NCBI RefSeq assembly: GCF_014203225.1
Contig: NZ_JACHIO010000027.1
Location: forward strand, 24,430 to 88,429
Length of the DNA stretch: 64,000 nt
Direction of reading: 5' to 3'
From: Granulicella mallensis
Lineage (GTDB): Bacteria; Acidobacteriota; Terriglobia; Terriglobales; Acidobacteriaceae
Shown: one piece after another, positions 25,686 through 33,708 of the stretch
Numbering within the stretch: position 1 is the first letter of the stretch
How the letters are laid out: the number at the start of each line of letters is the position of its first letter
Notes under the pieces: model-generated
What the model saw: the letters and a program-made list of their open reading frames with translations, nothing else
What the model was told of the DNA's origin: nothing
Databases searched by the model: none
Translations under genes and position numbers: made by a program

Positions 25686-26960
25686 TTAATCTGAATCGTT
25701 GAATATCTGGCAGTAATGCCAGATTCCGGCGGAAGCTGCGGGTGGTTGCAACCACATACACATCCGAAAGTGATGTATAGTTCCAGCGTCTTTGTAAGTG
25801 ATTTCGTTCAATACAAACGCAATCTTTGTACCAGTTTTCAATGCGTCAAGATCATCTTGAGTAAACGCAATACGTTCCCATGTGTCAGACCATTCAGAGT
25901 CCGTAATAAATTCCTCTGTCCCGGCCCCGACCGTGTGAACGTTTGAGGCATCTGGTTTCGGCCCGTTAAAAGCCTTCTTTTCTCTCTTGACTTCCTCTGC
26001 AAATTGAGTCAAAACGGCTTTTTGTGTTTCGGGTTTATAGTCGTCTTTCAAGAATGCGACCGCTGCTTGATCTACCAGTTGAATCGAGTTCGGCCCTGTA
26101 TTTTTATAATGGATATTGAACGCAATTGCTGATCCTGCGATAAAGTCACTACCCTCTATCCCTGCGGTATTCGGCCCCGTAAATTTTGGACCTCCAGCAA
26201 GAACAATGTAGCTTCTGGGCGATGGTACTGCTGTTCGGGAGACTTCTTCTGAAACCGTCCAATTTTCACCTAAATCATGCAATTTTTCTTTCATCCATGC
26301 AGCGGGTGGCATCTTCGTGCCAGCTAGAATCTCAGGATCAATCGGATCATGCGAAAGTATATATTCATTACGCAACGTAGTTTCGATTCCACGTCTACGA
26401 TCAGCCTCGGTCATACGACCAGTCCCCCGCTCCTCGATCAGGAAATTGCTGAGCTTTGTGTTTTGACTGCCGACTGCATCCAACTTTGCCCCCAAGGTAT
26501 TGATTTCTGCTTTATGAGAATTCTCACCCCGGAGACGAACGGCGGTGAGTACAGCAGTTCCTACCAATGCGATGACTATGAGAACAAAGCAGGCGACGAT
26601 GTGTGCGGTTTCCTTCTTGGGCGGGATGAAGGACATAATTATCCCCACAATCGCCAACAAAATCGGAGTTGAATCTGCGAGAACAGGAAGTGAAAGGTCT
26701 GTCCCGAAGTGGTGCCACAATAGTGCCGCAACACAAAACAGCCCAAGGGAAATTGAGCCCAAGATCTTGAAGACCTTGTGGAGATACCGAAAGCAGATCC
26801 GCCAGCGCAGAAGGCGTAGGTATGCCGACCTTTGCACGTAATGGCTATCTATCATGCGAGCTATCCTCGCATGGCGCACGCCACACGTAAAGGCGATAAT
26901 CTTCATCCCCAGGTCATAGGTTCGCCAGATCTGAACATAGGCATCCACGGCAACATCCAT
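25686..26960 (-). CDS. Hypothetical membrane protein with C-terminal beta domain (island gene 2)
   Basis: Not recognised. 424 residues: a basic N-terminal region, three membrane helices at about 66-86, 93-110 and 118-140, a short coiled coil (about 145-170), then a soluble domain of about 250 residues. It includes SDFIAGSAIAFNIHYKNTGP, a beta-strand/NxG pattern also hinted at in the other two minus-strand island proteins. An ATG 18 codons in (MKIIAFTCG) is an alternative start. A hairpin motif lies 37 bases upstream and is shared with the next minus-strand gene. The sequence is AT-richer than neighbours outside the region. Confidence 0.6.
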   Translation of the reverse strand: MDVAVDAYVQIWRTYDLGMKIIAFTCGVRHARIARMIDSHYVQRSAYLRLLRWRICFRYLHKVFKILGSISLGLFCVAALLWHHFGTDLSLPVLADSTPILLAIVGIIMSFIPPKKETAHIVACFVLIVIALVGTAVLTAVRLRGENSHKAEINTLGAKLDAVGSQNTKLSNFLIEERGTGRMTEADRRRGIETTLRNEYILSHDPIDPEILAGTKMPPAAWMKEKLHDLGENWTVSEEVSRTAVPSPRSYIVLAGGPKFTGPNTAGIEGSDFIAGSAIAFNIHYKNTGPNSIQLVDQAAVAFLKDDYKPETQKAVLTQFAEEVKREKKAFNGPKPDASNVHTVGAGTEEFITDSEWSDTWERIAFTQDDLDALKTGTKIAFVLNEITYKDAGTIHHFRMCMWLQPPAASAGIWHYCQIFNDSD

Positions 26961-26996
26961 CGTGCATTCAGATCGCTTCGGTAAAGCATTAAAATC

Positions 26997-27029
26997 AAAG
27001 AGGCCATCCCATAACGGACTGGCCTCTTT
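26997..27029. promoter_or_regulatory. Conserved island hairpin, copy 1
   Basis: AAAGAGGCCA pairs with TGGCCTCTTT, followed by TCGTGTTC on the plus strand. It resembles the hairpin at 28489-28516 over about 45 bases and sits between two divergent genes. It looks like a terminator with a short T-run on the plus strand, but no plus-strand gene ends here. Confidence 0.5.
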
Positions 27030-27080
27030 TCGTGTTCGGGATACCGGAAAGCGACGGAAGTCTTCCGCGAGTGTGAGAGT

Positions 27081-27455
27081 ATGGCTGACATGCTCGCCCC
27101 TCTACTCATGCTCGCTCTCAGTGCCAACTCCCCGACTATCCCGGAAAATGACCGTGGCTCTTACCTATATCGGGCCTGCCAGGGCGCAATACGTTATAAC
27201 GACGCCGGATCGTCGGGAACTACCTCCGATGCCATGCAATCCATTCGATGCGTTAGTTATTTGAGTGGCTTCCTCGACGCGATGGACCTCGCTGGTCTTA
27301 AGGCCATCTGCGCTAATGGTGCATCGATGGGTACTGTAGCGCGCGTTTACATTGCTTACATGACAGCTCATCCCAAACTCATGGACGTGGAGATACCAGT
27401 TGGTGTGAGTGAATCGCTGCTGGATGCCTATCCCTGCGCAGTTCCTAAGAAGTGA
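27081..27455 (+). CDS. Rap1a/Tai-like small exported protein
   Basis: 124 residues. An N-terminal hydrophobic stretch (MLAPLLMLALSANS) may be a short signal. The rest matches the Rap1a/Tai immunity-like pattern: SYLYRACQG, CVSYLSGFLDAM, ICANGASMGTVARVYIAYMTAHP and LLDAYPC. The four Cys would form two disulfides. Founding members neutralise type VI amidase effectors, but most relatives have unknown roles. No effector gene is adjacent, so immunity is a family-based suggestion. It is divergent from island gene 2. Confidence 0.65.
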   Translation: MADMLAPLLMLALSANSPTIPENDRGSYLYRACQGAIRYNDAGSSGTTSDAMQSIRCVSYLSGFLDAMDLAGLKAICANGASMGTVARVYIAYMTAHPKLMDVEIPVGVSESLLDAYPCAVPKK

Positions 27456-27505
27456 GTGGACCTTCGAGGAACAGCCGAAGTATCTGTTGAGGCGGGGTGG
27501 ATGCC

Positions 27506-28456
27506 CTAGCTCGGACTTTGATCATTAGAGTCAAAGCCATCTTTGGGGACTGGACAGTTCGTCCACCCCCTCAATGAAGCAACAGGCAGCAAGTCCAGAC
27601 CATCCCTCGAAAACACTTTTCCCAGTCGCCAAATCTTGAATATGTATCCAAACTGAATGAGATGTGTGCCCCCAAAGACGTCCTCATAGTTACACGTACC
27701 CCAGAGATGAATGTGTAAGTTTTTGGCGAGCGGAACTAGAGAACTCCATATGGTCGAAGAGATGGGCAGAGTGACTTTGGCTGACTCAGTGTTGGCGAGC
27801 ACTATGCTAACGCCGGACGAGTCTCGCTTTTCAGAATTAGGTCTATCTTCGCTATCGGAGATCTCGCACCACGTCTCAAGCCTGACATTGAGAGCGTGGG
27901 TGTATCCATAGTTCCGAATATTCACATCTATGGTGTCCCAAGGAATGTCCATCTGGAATTCCGTAATGTTCTGTGGCTCCAACGTGAGACGCGCTCGCTC
28001 CTTACTGATCATCAGATCGCTCTGTTCTTTCAACAAATCGGCTTGCCGCCGAATAGCATCGAGAGTGTTTTGGGCAGTAATTGCAGCGTCAGCAGCAGAC
28101 TTGCGAGCGTCCTTGGCTTGGGTATCCATGAGATCGGCTTGACGCTTGATGGGCTTAAAGGTGAGCCAAGCTATGAAAGCATAGAGCGCCGTGATGTACA
28201 CAATGACCCATTCGGGCCTTTCAAACCTTGGCAGGGACTTCTCAGCAAACGCTTCAGGCTTGATAGGGGTTGGGGGTTGGCTATCAGAGACGGGAAGCGG
28301 TGGGTCAATAACCACATGCGTTGGCGGAACTGGCTGCTGGGGTTGACTGGGCTTGCTCTGTGCCGCGTTACTACCACCCTTTTGCTGTTCAAAGGCGTAT
28401 AGCCGTCCACACAGGCATGTGACGAACACGACCGCTAGAACCAATCGCTTCAGCAT
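27506..28456 (-). CDS. Hypothetical membrane-anchored protein (island gene 3)
   Basis: 316 residues from the ATG that gives a signal peptide (MLKRLVLAVVFVTCLCGRLYA); an ATG eight codons earlier is also in frame. A Pro/Gln-rich linker (about 25-80) precedes a membrane helix at about 88-106 (WVIVYITALYAFIAWLTF). An Ala-rich coiled coil with IKRQADLMDTQAKDARKSA and a repeated RQADLLKEQSDLM unit ends in ISKERARLTL, then a beta domain of about 150 residues. The coiled-coil plus ERAR arrangement is common in uncharacterised bacterial membrane proteins. Function unknown. Confidence 0.6.
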   Translation of the reverse strand: MLKRLVLAVVFVTCLCGRLYAFEQQKGGSNAAQSKPSQPQQPVPPTHVVIDPPLPVSDSQPPTPIKPEAFAEKSLPRFERPEWVIVYITALYAFIAWLTFKPIKRQADLMDTQAKDARKSAADAAITAQNTLDAIRRQADLLKEQSDLMISKERARLTLEPQNITEFQMDIPWDTIDVNIRNYGYTHALNVRLETWCEISDSEDRPNSEKRDSSGVSIVLANTESAKVTLPISSTIWSSLVPLAKNLHIHLWGTCNYEDVFGGTHLIQFGYIFKIWRLGKVFSRDGLDLLPVASLRGWTNCPVPKDGFDSNDQSPS

Positions 28457-28488
28457 GATTTCGTAATTGTACTCAAACACCGTGAATC

Positions 28489-28516
28489 AAAGGCCAGCCC
28501 AGAGGAATTGGCCTTT
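28489..28516. promoter_or_regulatory. Conserved island hairpin, copy 2
   Basis: AAAGGCCA pairs with TGGCCTTT, with AATC before and CGTTGTGTTC after, matching copy 1. It lies about 35 bases upstream of island gene 3 and 30 bases past the stop of island gene 4. It could terminate gene 4 or act on gene 3. Confidence 0.5.
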
Positions 28517-28545
28517 CGTTGTGTTCTGCCGGATTCGTTCTATTT

Positions 28546-29247
28546 TCAGAATACTATTGCTCTCTCTACAGGAGCGGGCACGGCGACAGGGCCGTGGGTA
28601 CCTCCAAGTGTGTCTGAAACAGTAATCGCGAAGCGGTTAGAGTCAGTCTGTCCATCGGCAATTGAGGCAATTCCTGGAAATGCCAACCACCCAACTTCAC
28701 GTTTTCCTCTTGGGAGCAATGGCGGGGCACTACGCAGAAGGTTTTCGACACGCAGTATCCCGATCTTTTCGGCTGTTACGACGCCACTTTCATTCCCTTG
28801 CACGCTGATTTGTTTCACCGAAGAGTCATAGAGACTCACGGCCAGAAATGCTTCATTTGCGTGGATTTCATTGTCTGTAGCTCTGTCGTGGTCAATCAAC
28901 CGAGCTGACCTCATTCCAGATTCAATCAGCGAGCGATTTACTAGCGAACACTCTACAAAAAGAAAAGCGTTCTGCTGTGAGTACACAGACCGCACAATCT
29001 CAAGGTGAAACTTTGGACCATTGTTCTTCTCAATCTCTATGAGCAGCTTTGCATGTTCGTCTCTCCACGCCAAAGCTAAAGCAACGATTATGGATAAATC
29101 GGCTATGGCGAAGGAAGATCTAATGAGCCAATGATTGTCTTTTTGAAGTGCGAGGGCGTACATGCCGACGATATTGGATACGGCGCAACCCATAAGCGCC
29201 CACCAATGACTCAGGGTTGCACGGAACAAATCTTTGATCCATCGCAT
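28546..29247 (-). CDS. Hypothetical membrane protein (island gene 4)
   Basis: Not recognised. 233 residues: two membrane helices at about 14-34 and 41-61 (WWALMGCAVSNIVGMYALAL; SSFAIADLSIIVALALAW), then a soluble domain of about 170 residues of mostly beta pattern (FHLEIVRSVYSQQNAFLFVE ... RFAITVSDTLGGTHG). The same order of helices then beta domain occurs in island genes 2 and 3, suggesting a family of membrane-tethered proteins. It is the island gene nearest tRNA-Pro. Confidence 0.58.
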   Translation of the reverse strand: MRWIKDLFRATLSHWWALMGCAVSNIVGMYALALQKDNHWLIRSSFAIADLSIIVALALAWRDEHAKLLIEIEKNNGPKFHLEIVRSVYSQQNAFLFVECSLVNRSLIESGMRSARLIDHDRATDNEIHANEAFLAVSLYDSSVKQISVQGNESGVVTAEKIGILRVENLLRSAPPLLPRGKREVGWLAFPGIASIADGQTDSNRFAITVSDTLGGTHGPVAVPAPVERAIVF

Positions 29248-29269
29248 ACTGCCGATAGTCGCAGCACAA

Positions 29270-29540
29270 CCCCTATCCGGTCAAAACATTCCTGAATCCG
29301 TGATGCAAGGCCGTGACGTCCGCTTCGCGGCTGCGTGCTCGATCAGGGAGCCGGTAGCGAGCCGCCGAAGCCTGACGGACGTATCCCGAGGCCTACCTGC
29401 GGGTATGGCCTAGCGGGCTACCCAAGGGCTACCCGAAATCAGCATTCCGGCGTATAACGGCGGGTAACGCTCGATAACGAGCCAAACACGCCAAAACCGC
29501 ATGTCTATTGGGTTTTATGAGGATTTACAGGGAATCTAGA
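29270..29540. other. Non-coding DNA between the island and tRNA-Pro
   Basis: About 270 bases without a gene. It holds an ACGTCCG...CGGACGT inverted pair (about 29318-29383) and several GGGCTACCC/GGGTA direct repeats (about 29405-29470) that could be arm-type integrase sites. No integrase gene is visible here or elsewhere in the island. Confidence 0.35.
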
Positions 29541-29617
29541 TGGTCGGGGCGGAGAGATTCGAACTCCCGACCCTCTGCTCCCAAAGCAGATGCGCTACCA
29601 GGCTGCGCTACGCCCCG
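29541..29617 (-). tRNA. tRNA-Pro (anticodon TGG)
   Basis: 77 bases with encoded CCA. The acceptor stem CGGGGCG/CGCCCCG, discriminator A, anticodon loop TTTGGGA and T-loop GTTCGAATC are all complete. Its 3' end faces the AT-rich gene block, as expected of an integration target. Confidence 0.95.
29546..29567 (+). repeat. Candidate attachment site within tRNA-Pro (partner of 22641-22662)
   Basis: The 22 bases identical to the copy after the chitinase gene. They cover the T-arm and most of the 3' acceptor strand of the tRNA. Confidence 0.6.
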
Positions 29618-29797
29618 ACTTCCACCATTATCGCATTTGAAAACAGGCTTGACCACACCCTGCTACCGTGACCGAGTAAGAAGCAGATTCCCTGCGGGAA
29701 TGACAACCGGAAAAACAAGAACGTCAAACACTATCCCTCAACAGCTTTGGACACAGCCATACTCTCGGTCTTTTTACCACCCATTCTCGGTCTTTCT

Positions 29798-30340
29798 TTA
29801 CCACCCATACGTCCGCACATCATGCGCCAGCGCATGGCCGATCCACAGCAGCAGCAGGAACGGCAGCATCGCCAGCGCGATCAGTCCCAGTGCGAGAAGC
29901 CCCATGAACAGCCAGTCGTGCCAGGTGTCGCGTGCAGGCCCGTACAGGCTGCTCTCCAGCAGATGGTAGTTGCGCCGGTTCGCTCGCCAGCCGATGTCGA
30001 ACAGATTGCCCAGCACCGGCACCATGCCCACGCCGACCTCGATCACCAGGTTCACCACCATGCGGGCGATCGTGACCATCGGCACTCCGCGAAAGAACGC
30101 CGCCAGCACGATGATGCAGCTCGCCGCTCCCCCGGCAAAGTCTCCTATGCCGGGGACGAACCCGATAATGCCGTCGAGCCCGAAGCGGATGCTCGTGCCG
30201 GGGATGCGGAACCAGGTGTCCAGCACCCGGGAGAGCAGGTCCAGGTTCTCGTCGCGGAACGCCCCGCCCCCGCCGCCAAAGCGTTTGTGAGGAGCCTGGC
30301 CCGGCGTGAAAATCTCAGGTTCTGTCGTCTTCCGGTTCAT
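29798..30340 (-). CDS. DUF4112 membrane protein
   Basis: 180 residues from MNRKTTEPEI. The DUF4112 core is LSRVLDTWFRIPGTSIRFGL followed by DGIIGFVPGIGD and VEVGVGMVPVLGNLFDIGWR-ANRRN (here IEVGVGMVPVLGN). There are three to four hydrophobic helices: about 60-85 and 95-115 as re-entrant or membrane segments, then a strong one at about 145-170. Function is unknown in all phyla. The upstream 16 codons of the longer frame lack similarity. Between this gene and tRNA-Pro lies a degenerate arm of repeat family C (29681-29716). Confidence 0.8.
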   Translation of the reverse strand: MNRKTTEPEIFTPGQAPHKRFGGGGGAFRDENLDLLSRVLDTWFRIPGTSIRFGLDGIIGFVPGIGDFAGGAASCIIVLAAFFRGVPMVTIARMVVNLVIEVGVGMVPVLGNLFDIGWRANRRNYHLLESSLYGPARDTWHDWLFMGLLALGLIALAMLPFLLLLWIGHALAHDVRTYGW

Positions 30341-30398
30341 CAGGGGGTCCCTCGCTTCGTTTCCACACCTGTTGGATGCTACAATCATCTTCGATACG

Positions 30399-30473
30399 GC
30401 GGCTATAGTTCAGTGGCAGAACGCCGCTCTGTGGCAGCGGATGTCGTGGGTTCGAACCCCACTAGCCGCCCCA
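30399..30473 (+). tRNA. tRNA-His (anticodon GTG)
   Basis: The acceptor strands GCGGCTA/TAGCCGC with the extra G-1:C73 pair typical of tRNA-His, anticodon loop CTGTGGC, T-loop GTTCGAACC and encoded CCA are present. A TACAAT -10 box lies at 30381-30386. Confidence 0.95.
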
Positions 30474-30539
30474 ATCACTCTCTTCTTCTGTAAACCGACG
30501 CCCAGGTCGGCGATCCAGTCCAGCGTCCGAGAGACCTGC

Positions 30540-31343
30540 TTGCCGCGAGCCCCAAAATTCAACGCCGTTGTCGCTGCGTCGCTCGCGCCTTCGCCCGCCA
30601 ATCTCTTCACAGGAACCTCCGGCTGGGCCTATCCCACATGGAAGCCTGAATTCTACGCGGCAGACGTACCCTCGCGTGCCTTTCTGCACGTCTACGCCTC
30701 CCTGCTGACCTCGGTTGAGGTGAACTACACCTTCCGCACGCTCCCCACACCGACGCAGCTACAGGGCTGGCTGGACGCAACGCCCCCTGGCTTTCGCTTC
30801 AGCTTCAAGGCTCCGCAGCGGATCACCCACTTTCAGCGGCTGCGTAACAGCCAGGAGGCCGTTGCCGAGTTCGTCGCAGCGCTCCAGCCTGCACGAGAGG
30901 CCGGCAAGCTCGGGCCGCTGCTGTTTCAGCTTCCTCCCAACTTCGCCGCCGATCCCGCAAGGCTGAAGGACTTTCTCGCCCTGCCCGCGTTCGACGGCTC
31001 CCTGCCGCTCGCGTTTGAGTTCCGCCACCCAAGCTGGTTCAGCGAAGAGACCTACGAGATCCTCCGCCAGCACAACGCCGCGCTCTGCGTCGCCGAAAGC
31101 AACGACCTGGCCAGCCCAGACGTCCGCACGGCAAAGCATCGCTGCTACCGTCTGCGGCGTGATGGCGGCTACTCCCCTGCCGAGCTCAACGCCTTCGCGG
31201 CCCGTTTTACGGCACTCGCCAAAGAGGGCGAGGTCTTCGTCTACTTCAAACACGAGGACGAGCCCACAGGAGCCCTGAACGCGCTGGCGATGCTGCGCCG
31301 CGCCGCCGAACTTGCCGACTTATCCGGCGCGGGGGTGCGGTAA
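30540..31343 (+). CDS. DUF72 domain protein (TIM-barrel, YecE-like)
   Basis: About 267 residues. Family motifs: FTGTSGWAYPTWKPEFY near the N terminus, VEVNYTFRTLPTP, FRFSFKAPQRITH, LLFQLPPNF, FEFRHPSWF and VYFKHEDEPTGALNA. DUF72/YecE is a TIM-barrel family of unknown activity. The open frame runs upstream through the tRNA-His gene, which cannot be coding. The TTG at 30540 is the only usual start codon between the tRNA and the domain, but it has no clear SD, so the true start is uncertain. The stop overlaps the ATG of the YheT-like hydrolase by one base. Confidence 0.82.
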   Translation: MPRAPKFNAVVAASLAPSPANLFTGTSGWAYPTWKPEFYAADVPSRAFLHVYASLLTSVEVNYTFRTLPTPTQLQGWLDATPPGFRFSFKAPQRITHFQRLRNSQEAVAEFVAALQPAREAGKLGPLLFQLPPNFAADPARLKDFLALPAFDGSLPLAFEFRHPSWFSEETYEILRQHNAALCVAESNDLASPDVRTAKHRCYRLRRDGGYSPAELNAFAARFTALAKEGEVFVYFKHEDEPTGALNALAMLRRAAELADLSGAGVR

Positions 31344-32371
31344 TGGCATCGCCCCCCTGGCCTGCAGGCTATCCCGAGTTCCAGACCCGGCGCTGGCTCT
31401 CCAACGGCCACCTGCAGACCATCTTCGGAAACTTCCTCCCCCGGCCCAACCACCTTCCCCGCCCCGTGGCGCAGTTGGTCGAAGTCTCCCCCGCGCACGG
31501 CACGCAGATCTCCAGCCAGGTGCTGTGCGAGTGCCACTGGCAGCCGCTGCCGGAGCGGCCTCAGCGTCCGACGGCGATCATCGTGCATGGGCTGGAGGGC
31601 TCATCGCGCTCGCAGTACGTCGTCGGCAATGCGAACAAGCTGTGGCAGGCAGGCTGCAACGTGATCCGCATGAACATGCGCAACTGCGGCGGCACCGAAC
31701 GCCTCACGCCGACGCTCTACCACTCCGGCCTGTCGGGCGATGTGGGCCGCGTGCTGCGTTTCTTCATCGAGACACAGGGGCTGCAGTCGGTCTCGCTCAT
31801 CGGCTACTCGATGGGCGGCAACCTCGTGCTGAAACTTGCCGGCGAACTCGGCGCGGACGCACCCCCAGCCCTGCGCAGCGTGATCGGTGTTTCACCTGCG
31901 GTCGATCTGGGTGTCTCTGCGGACGCTCTGCATACATGGCAGAACCGCATCTATGAGCGCCGCTTCCTGAACGCGCTGCTGAAGCGCTTCCGCCGCAAGG
32001 CGATGCTCTTTCCTCGCGCCTTCGATCCGCAGCGCGGCACGTACATCACCTCGGTGCGAGAGTTCGACGACCGCATCACCGCGCTCTACTCCGGCTTCCG
32101 CAGCGCGGACGACTACTACTACCGCGCAGCAGCGGCTCGCGTGCTCGACCAGATCGCGGTTCCAGCGCTGCTGCTCCACGCCTGCGACGATCCCTTCATT
32201 CGCTTCACCGAGGAGACCCGCGCCGTCATCGCCGCCAATCCGCACCTCACGCTGCTCGAAACCGAGCACGGCGGCCACTGCGCCTTTCTCGCCCCGCCAG
32301 ACCCCACGAACGGCAACGACGGCTACTGGGCCGAGCACACGGCCATGCGATTCGTTCTCGCCCACGCCTGA
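31343..32371 (+). CDS. YheT-type alpha/beta hydrolase
   Basis: 342 residues. The N-terminal WLSNGHLQTIFGNFLPRP is diagnostic of the YheT/COG0429 group. HGLEGSSRSQYV forms the oxyanion-hole region, GYSMGGN is the nucleophile elbow (Ser), an Asp is in HACDDPFI, and the His is in EHGGHCAF. It is probably a cytoplasmic carboxylesterase; its substrate is unknown. The start overlaps the DUF72 stop (TAATG), so both are likely translated from one message. Confidence 0.87.
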   Translation: MASPPWPAGYPEFQTRRWLSNGHLQTIFGNFLPRPNHLPRPVAQLVEVSPAHGTQISSQVLCECHWQPLPERPQRPTAIIVHGLEGSSRSQYVVGNANKLWQAGCNVIRMNMRNCGGTERLTPTLYHSGLSGDVGRVLRFFIETQGLQSVSLIGYSMGGNLVLKLAGELGADAPPALRSVIGVSPAVDLGVSADALHTWQNRIYERRFLNALLKRFRRKAMLFPRAFDPQRGTYITSVREFDDRITALYSGFRSADDYYYRAAAARVLDQIAVPALLLHACDDPFIRFTEETRAVIAANPHLTLLETEHGGHCAFLAPPDPTNGNDGYWAEHTAMRFVLAHA

Positions 32372-32424
32372 GTTAAGACCACACTGAGTTAAAGATTTTC
32401 CGGCTCTCTGCCGTATGCTAGAGA

Positions 32425-33090
32425 ATGATGCTCGCAGACTGGACCGCCGAATGCTCCGCCGACGCGCCAACACTTGTCGTTCCATGGTCCGATCCTGACA
32501 GCACGGCGCACTTCGTCGATCTGCGCGCCGAACCCTACGACATCGCCGAGATTCCTGAAGCCGAGCGATTCCCTCCCCTGGGCCGCGCCCTGCGAGCCCT
32601 GAACGCAACGCGCTCGCCCTTCCTCACCGCCAAGTGCGACACCTGGCAGATGTCCGCCACCTCCCATGCCGACGATCTCGAGGCGCTACGGATGGAGCTC
32701 GACCTCGATCCCGAGGCCACCCACTTCGGCTTCGCAAGCTACATCGATCTGTTGTGGCGCGAGCGGCCTGTCTTCGCTTCGGCGCACCAACAGCAGGACA
32801 GGCTCGACCGCATCGTACGCCGCGCACAGCGCCTGCCGCACAACGCCGCCGCACTGGAGTGCGTGCTGCGCCCCGCCCTGCTCGACCTCAACGGCCCGCT
32901 TGAAGGCTTCGCCGTAACGCTGTATGTAACGGCTCTGGGAACCGACGCCGAAGAGGCTCTGCATCGCTGGGCGGCGGCGCTGGAAGATGTTGTTGCTTTG
33001 TTGCGCGGCAAAGAGCTTGAAGCAACGCGCGGCTCGGCTACAATCGATGGAGCGGATGCGTTCCCCTTGCGCGTCCGGCACGTCGGCTGA
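32425..33090 (+). CDS. Conserved hypothetical protein
   Basis: 221 residues, soluble, acidic, no signal or membrane segment. No family recognised. Segments such as TLVVPWSDPDSTAHFVDLRA, FPPLGRALRALNATRSPFLT and ASYIDLLWRERPVFASAHQQ look like a compact alpha/beta protein. It follows the hydrolase by 53 bases on the same strand and ends 17 bases before tRNA-Arg. It has GC-rich codon use like its neighbours and a clear coding bias. Confidence 0.65.
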   Translation: MMLADWTAECSADAPTLVVPWSDPDSTAHFVDLRAEPYDIAEIPEAERFPPLGRALRALNATRSPFLTAKCDTWQMSATSHADDLEALRMELDLDPEATHFGFASYIDLLWRERPVFASAHQQQDRLDRIVRRAQRLPHNAAALECVLRPALLDLNGPLEGFAVTLYVTALGTDAEEALHRWAAALEDVVALLRGKELEATRGSATIDGADAFPLRVRHVG

Positions 33091-33107
33091 AATAAGCCAC
33101 ACCACAG

Positions 33108-33184
33108 GGGCGAGTAGCTCAACTGGATAGAGCACCGACCTTCTAAGTCGGGGGTTGCAGGTTCGAGACCTGCCTCGCCCACCA
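33108..33184 (+). tRNA. tRNA-Arg (anticodon TCT)
   Basis: The acceptor stem GGGCGAG/CTCGCCC, discriminator A, encoded CCA, anticodon loop TTCTAAG and T-loop GTTCGAGAC are complete. Confidence 0.95.
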
Positions 33185-33282
33185 TCTCAGCCCTGGCACT
33201 ACGGCTGTATTGATTACAAACCCACCCAAAATCTTGTCATTTCGACCGACCAACGGGAGTGGGTTCCTATCTGCTGAGCCCT

Positions 33283-33708
33283 AGTGTCTGTCATCAAACT
33301 GCTTCCGGAATGAAGTGAAATGGCGCAAACAGCTTGTTTCGGCACTGTTTCGTTAAGGGCCTGGCTTCAGCCAGGCCACAAAGGCGGCTCCACAGGAGCG
33401 TACCGCTCTGCCGAAGGCGGGAGTGGAGGCGCAGCCGCAACGACTGAATTGCTTTCTTTGGTTGCTGCGAGACGGGTAGCCACATCCACGAAGGTGTCTG
33501 GGTTGTTCCTTGTGCAATCTGGGCCGCACGAAGGAAGGCAATTCAATCGTTCCGGCTGCGCCTCCACTCTGGCCTTCGGCAGAAAGGTATGGCCTTTGGC
33601 CTGCTACTTATGGCATGGCTGAAGTCATGCCCTTAACGAAACAGTGCCACAGCAAACTATTTGCGCAGTCCGACTTCATCCCAGAAACAATTGGATGACA
33701 GACCCTAG
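33283..33708. repeat. Composite inverted-repeat element of about 425 bp (family D)
   Basis: The ends CTAGTGTCTGTCATCAAACT and AATTGGATGACAGACCCTAG are imperfect inverted copies extending about 55 bp. Inner arms are GCACTGTTTCGTTAAGGG / CCCTTAACGAAACAGTGC and GAGTGGAGGCGCAGCCGCAA / GGCTGCGCCTCCACTC, plus CGACTGAATTGC/GCAATTCAATCG at the centre. The right end supplies the stop of the MFS gene. No gene lies in the 520-bp gap after tRNA-Arg. The start of the gap also contains GTCATTTCGACCGACC, another repeat fragment. Confidence 0.82.

Noticed and set aside
29320..29480. A degraded integrase next to tRNA-Pro
   Set aside because: No frame in this stretch shows integrase motifs. Only short repeats that might be binding sites are seen.
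30306..30539. An N-terminal extension of the DUF72 gene
   Set aside because: It would translate the tRNA-His gene and has no similarity to the family, so the start was moved downstream.
33283..33708. Several open frames of 60-100 codons in the gap before the MFS gene
   Set aside because: They exist on both strands because of the palindrome, lack SD sequences and encode only repeat.
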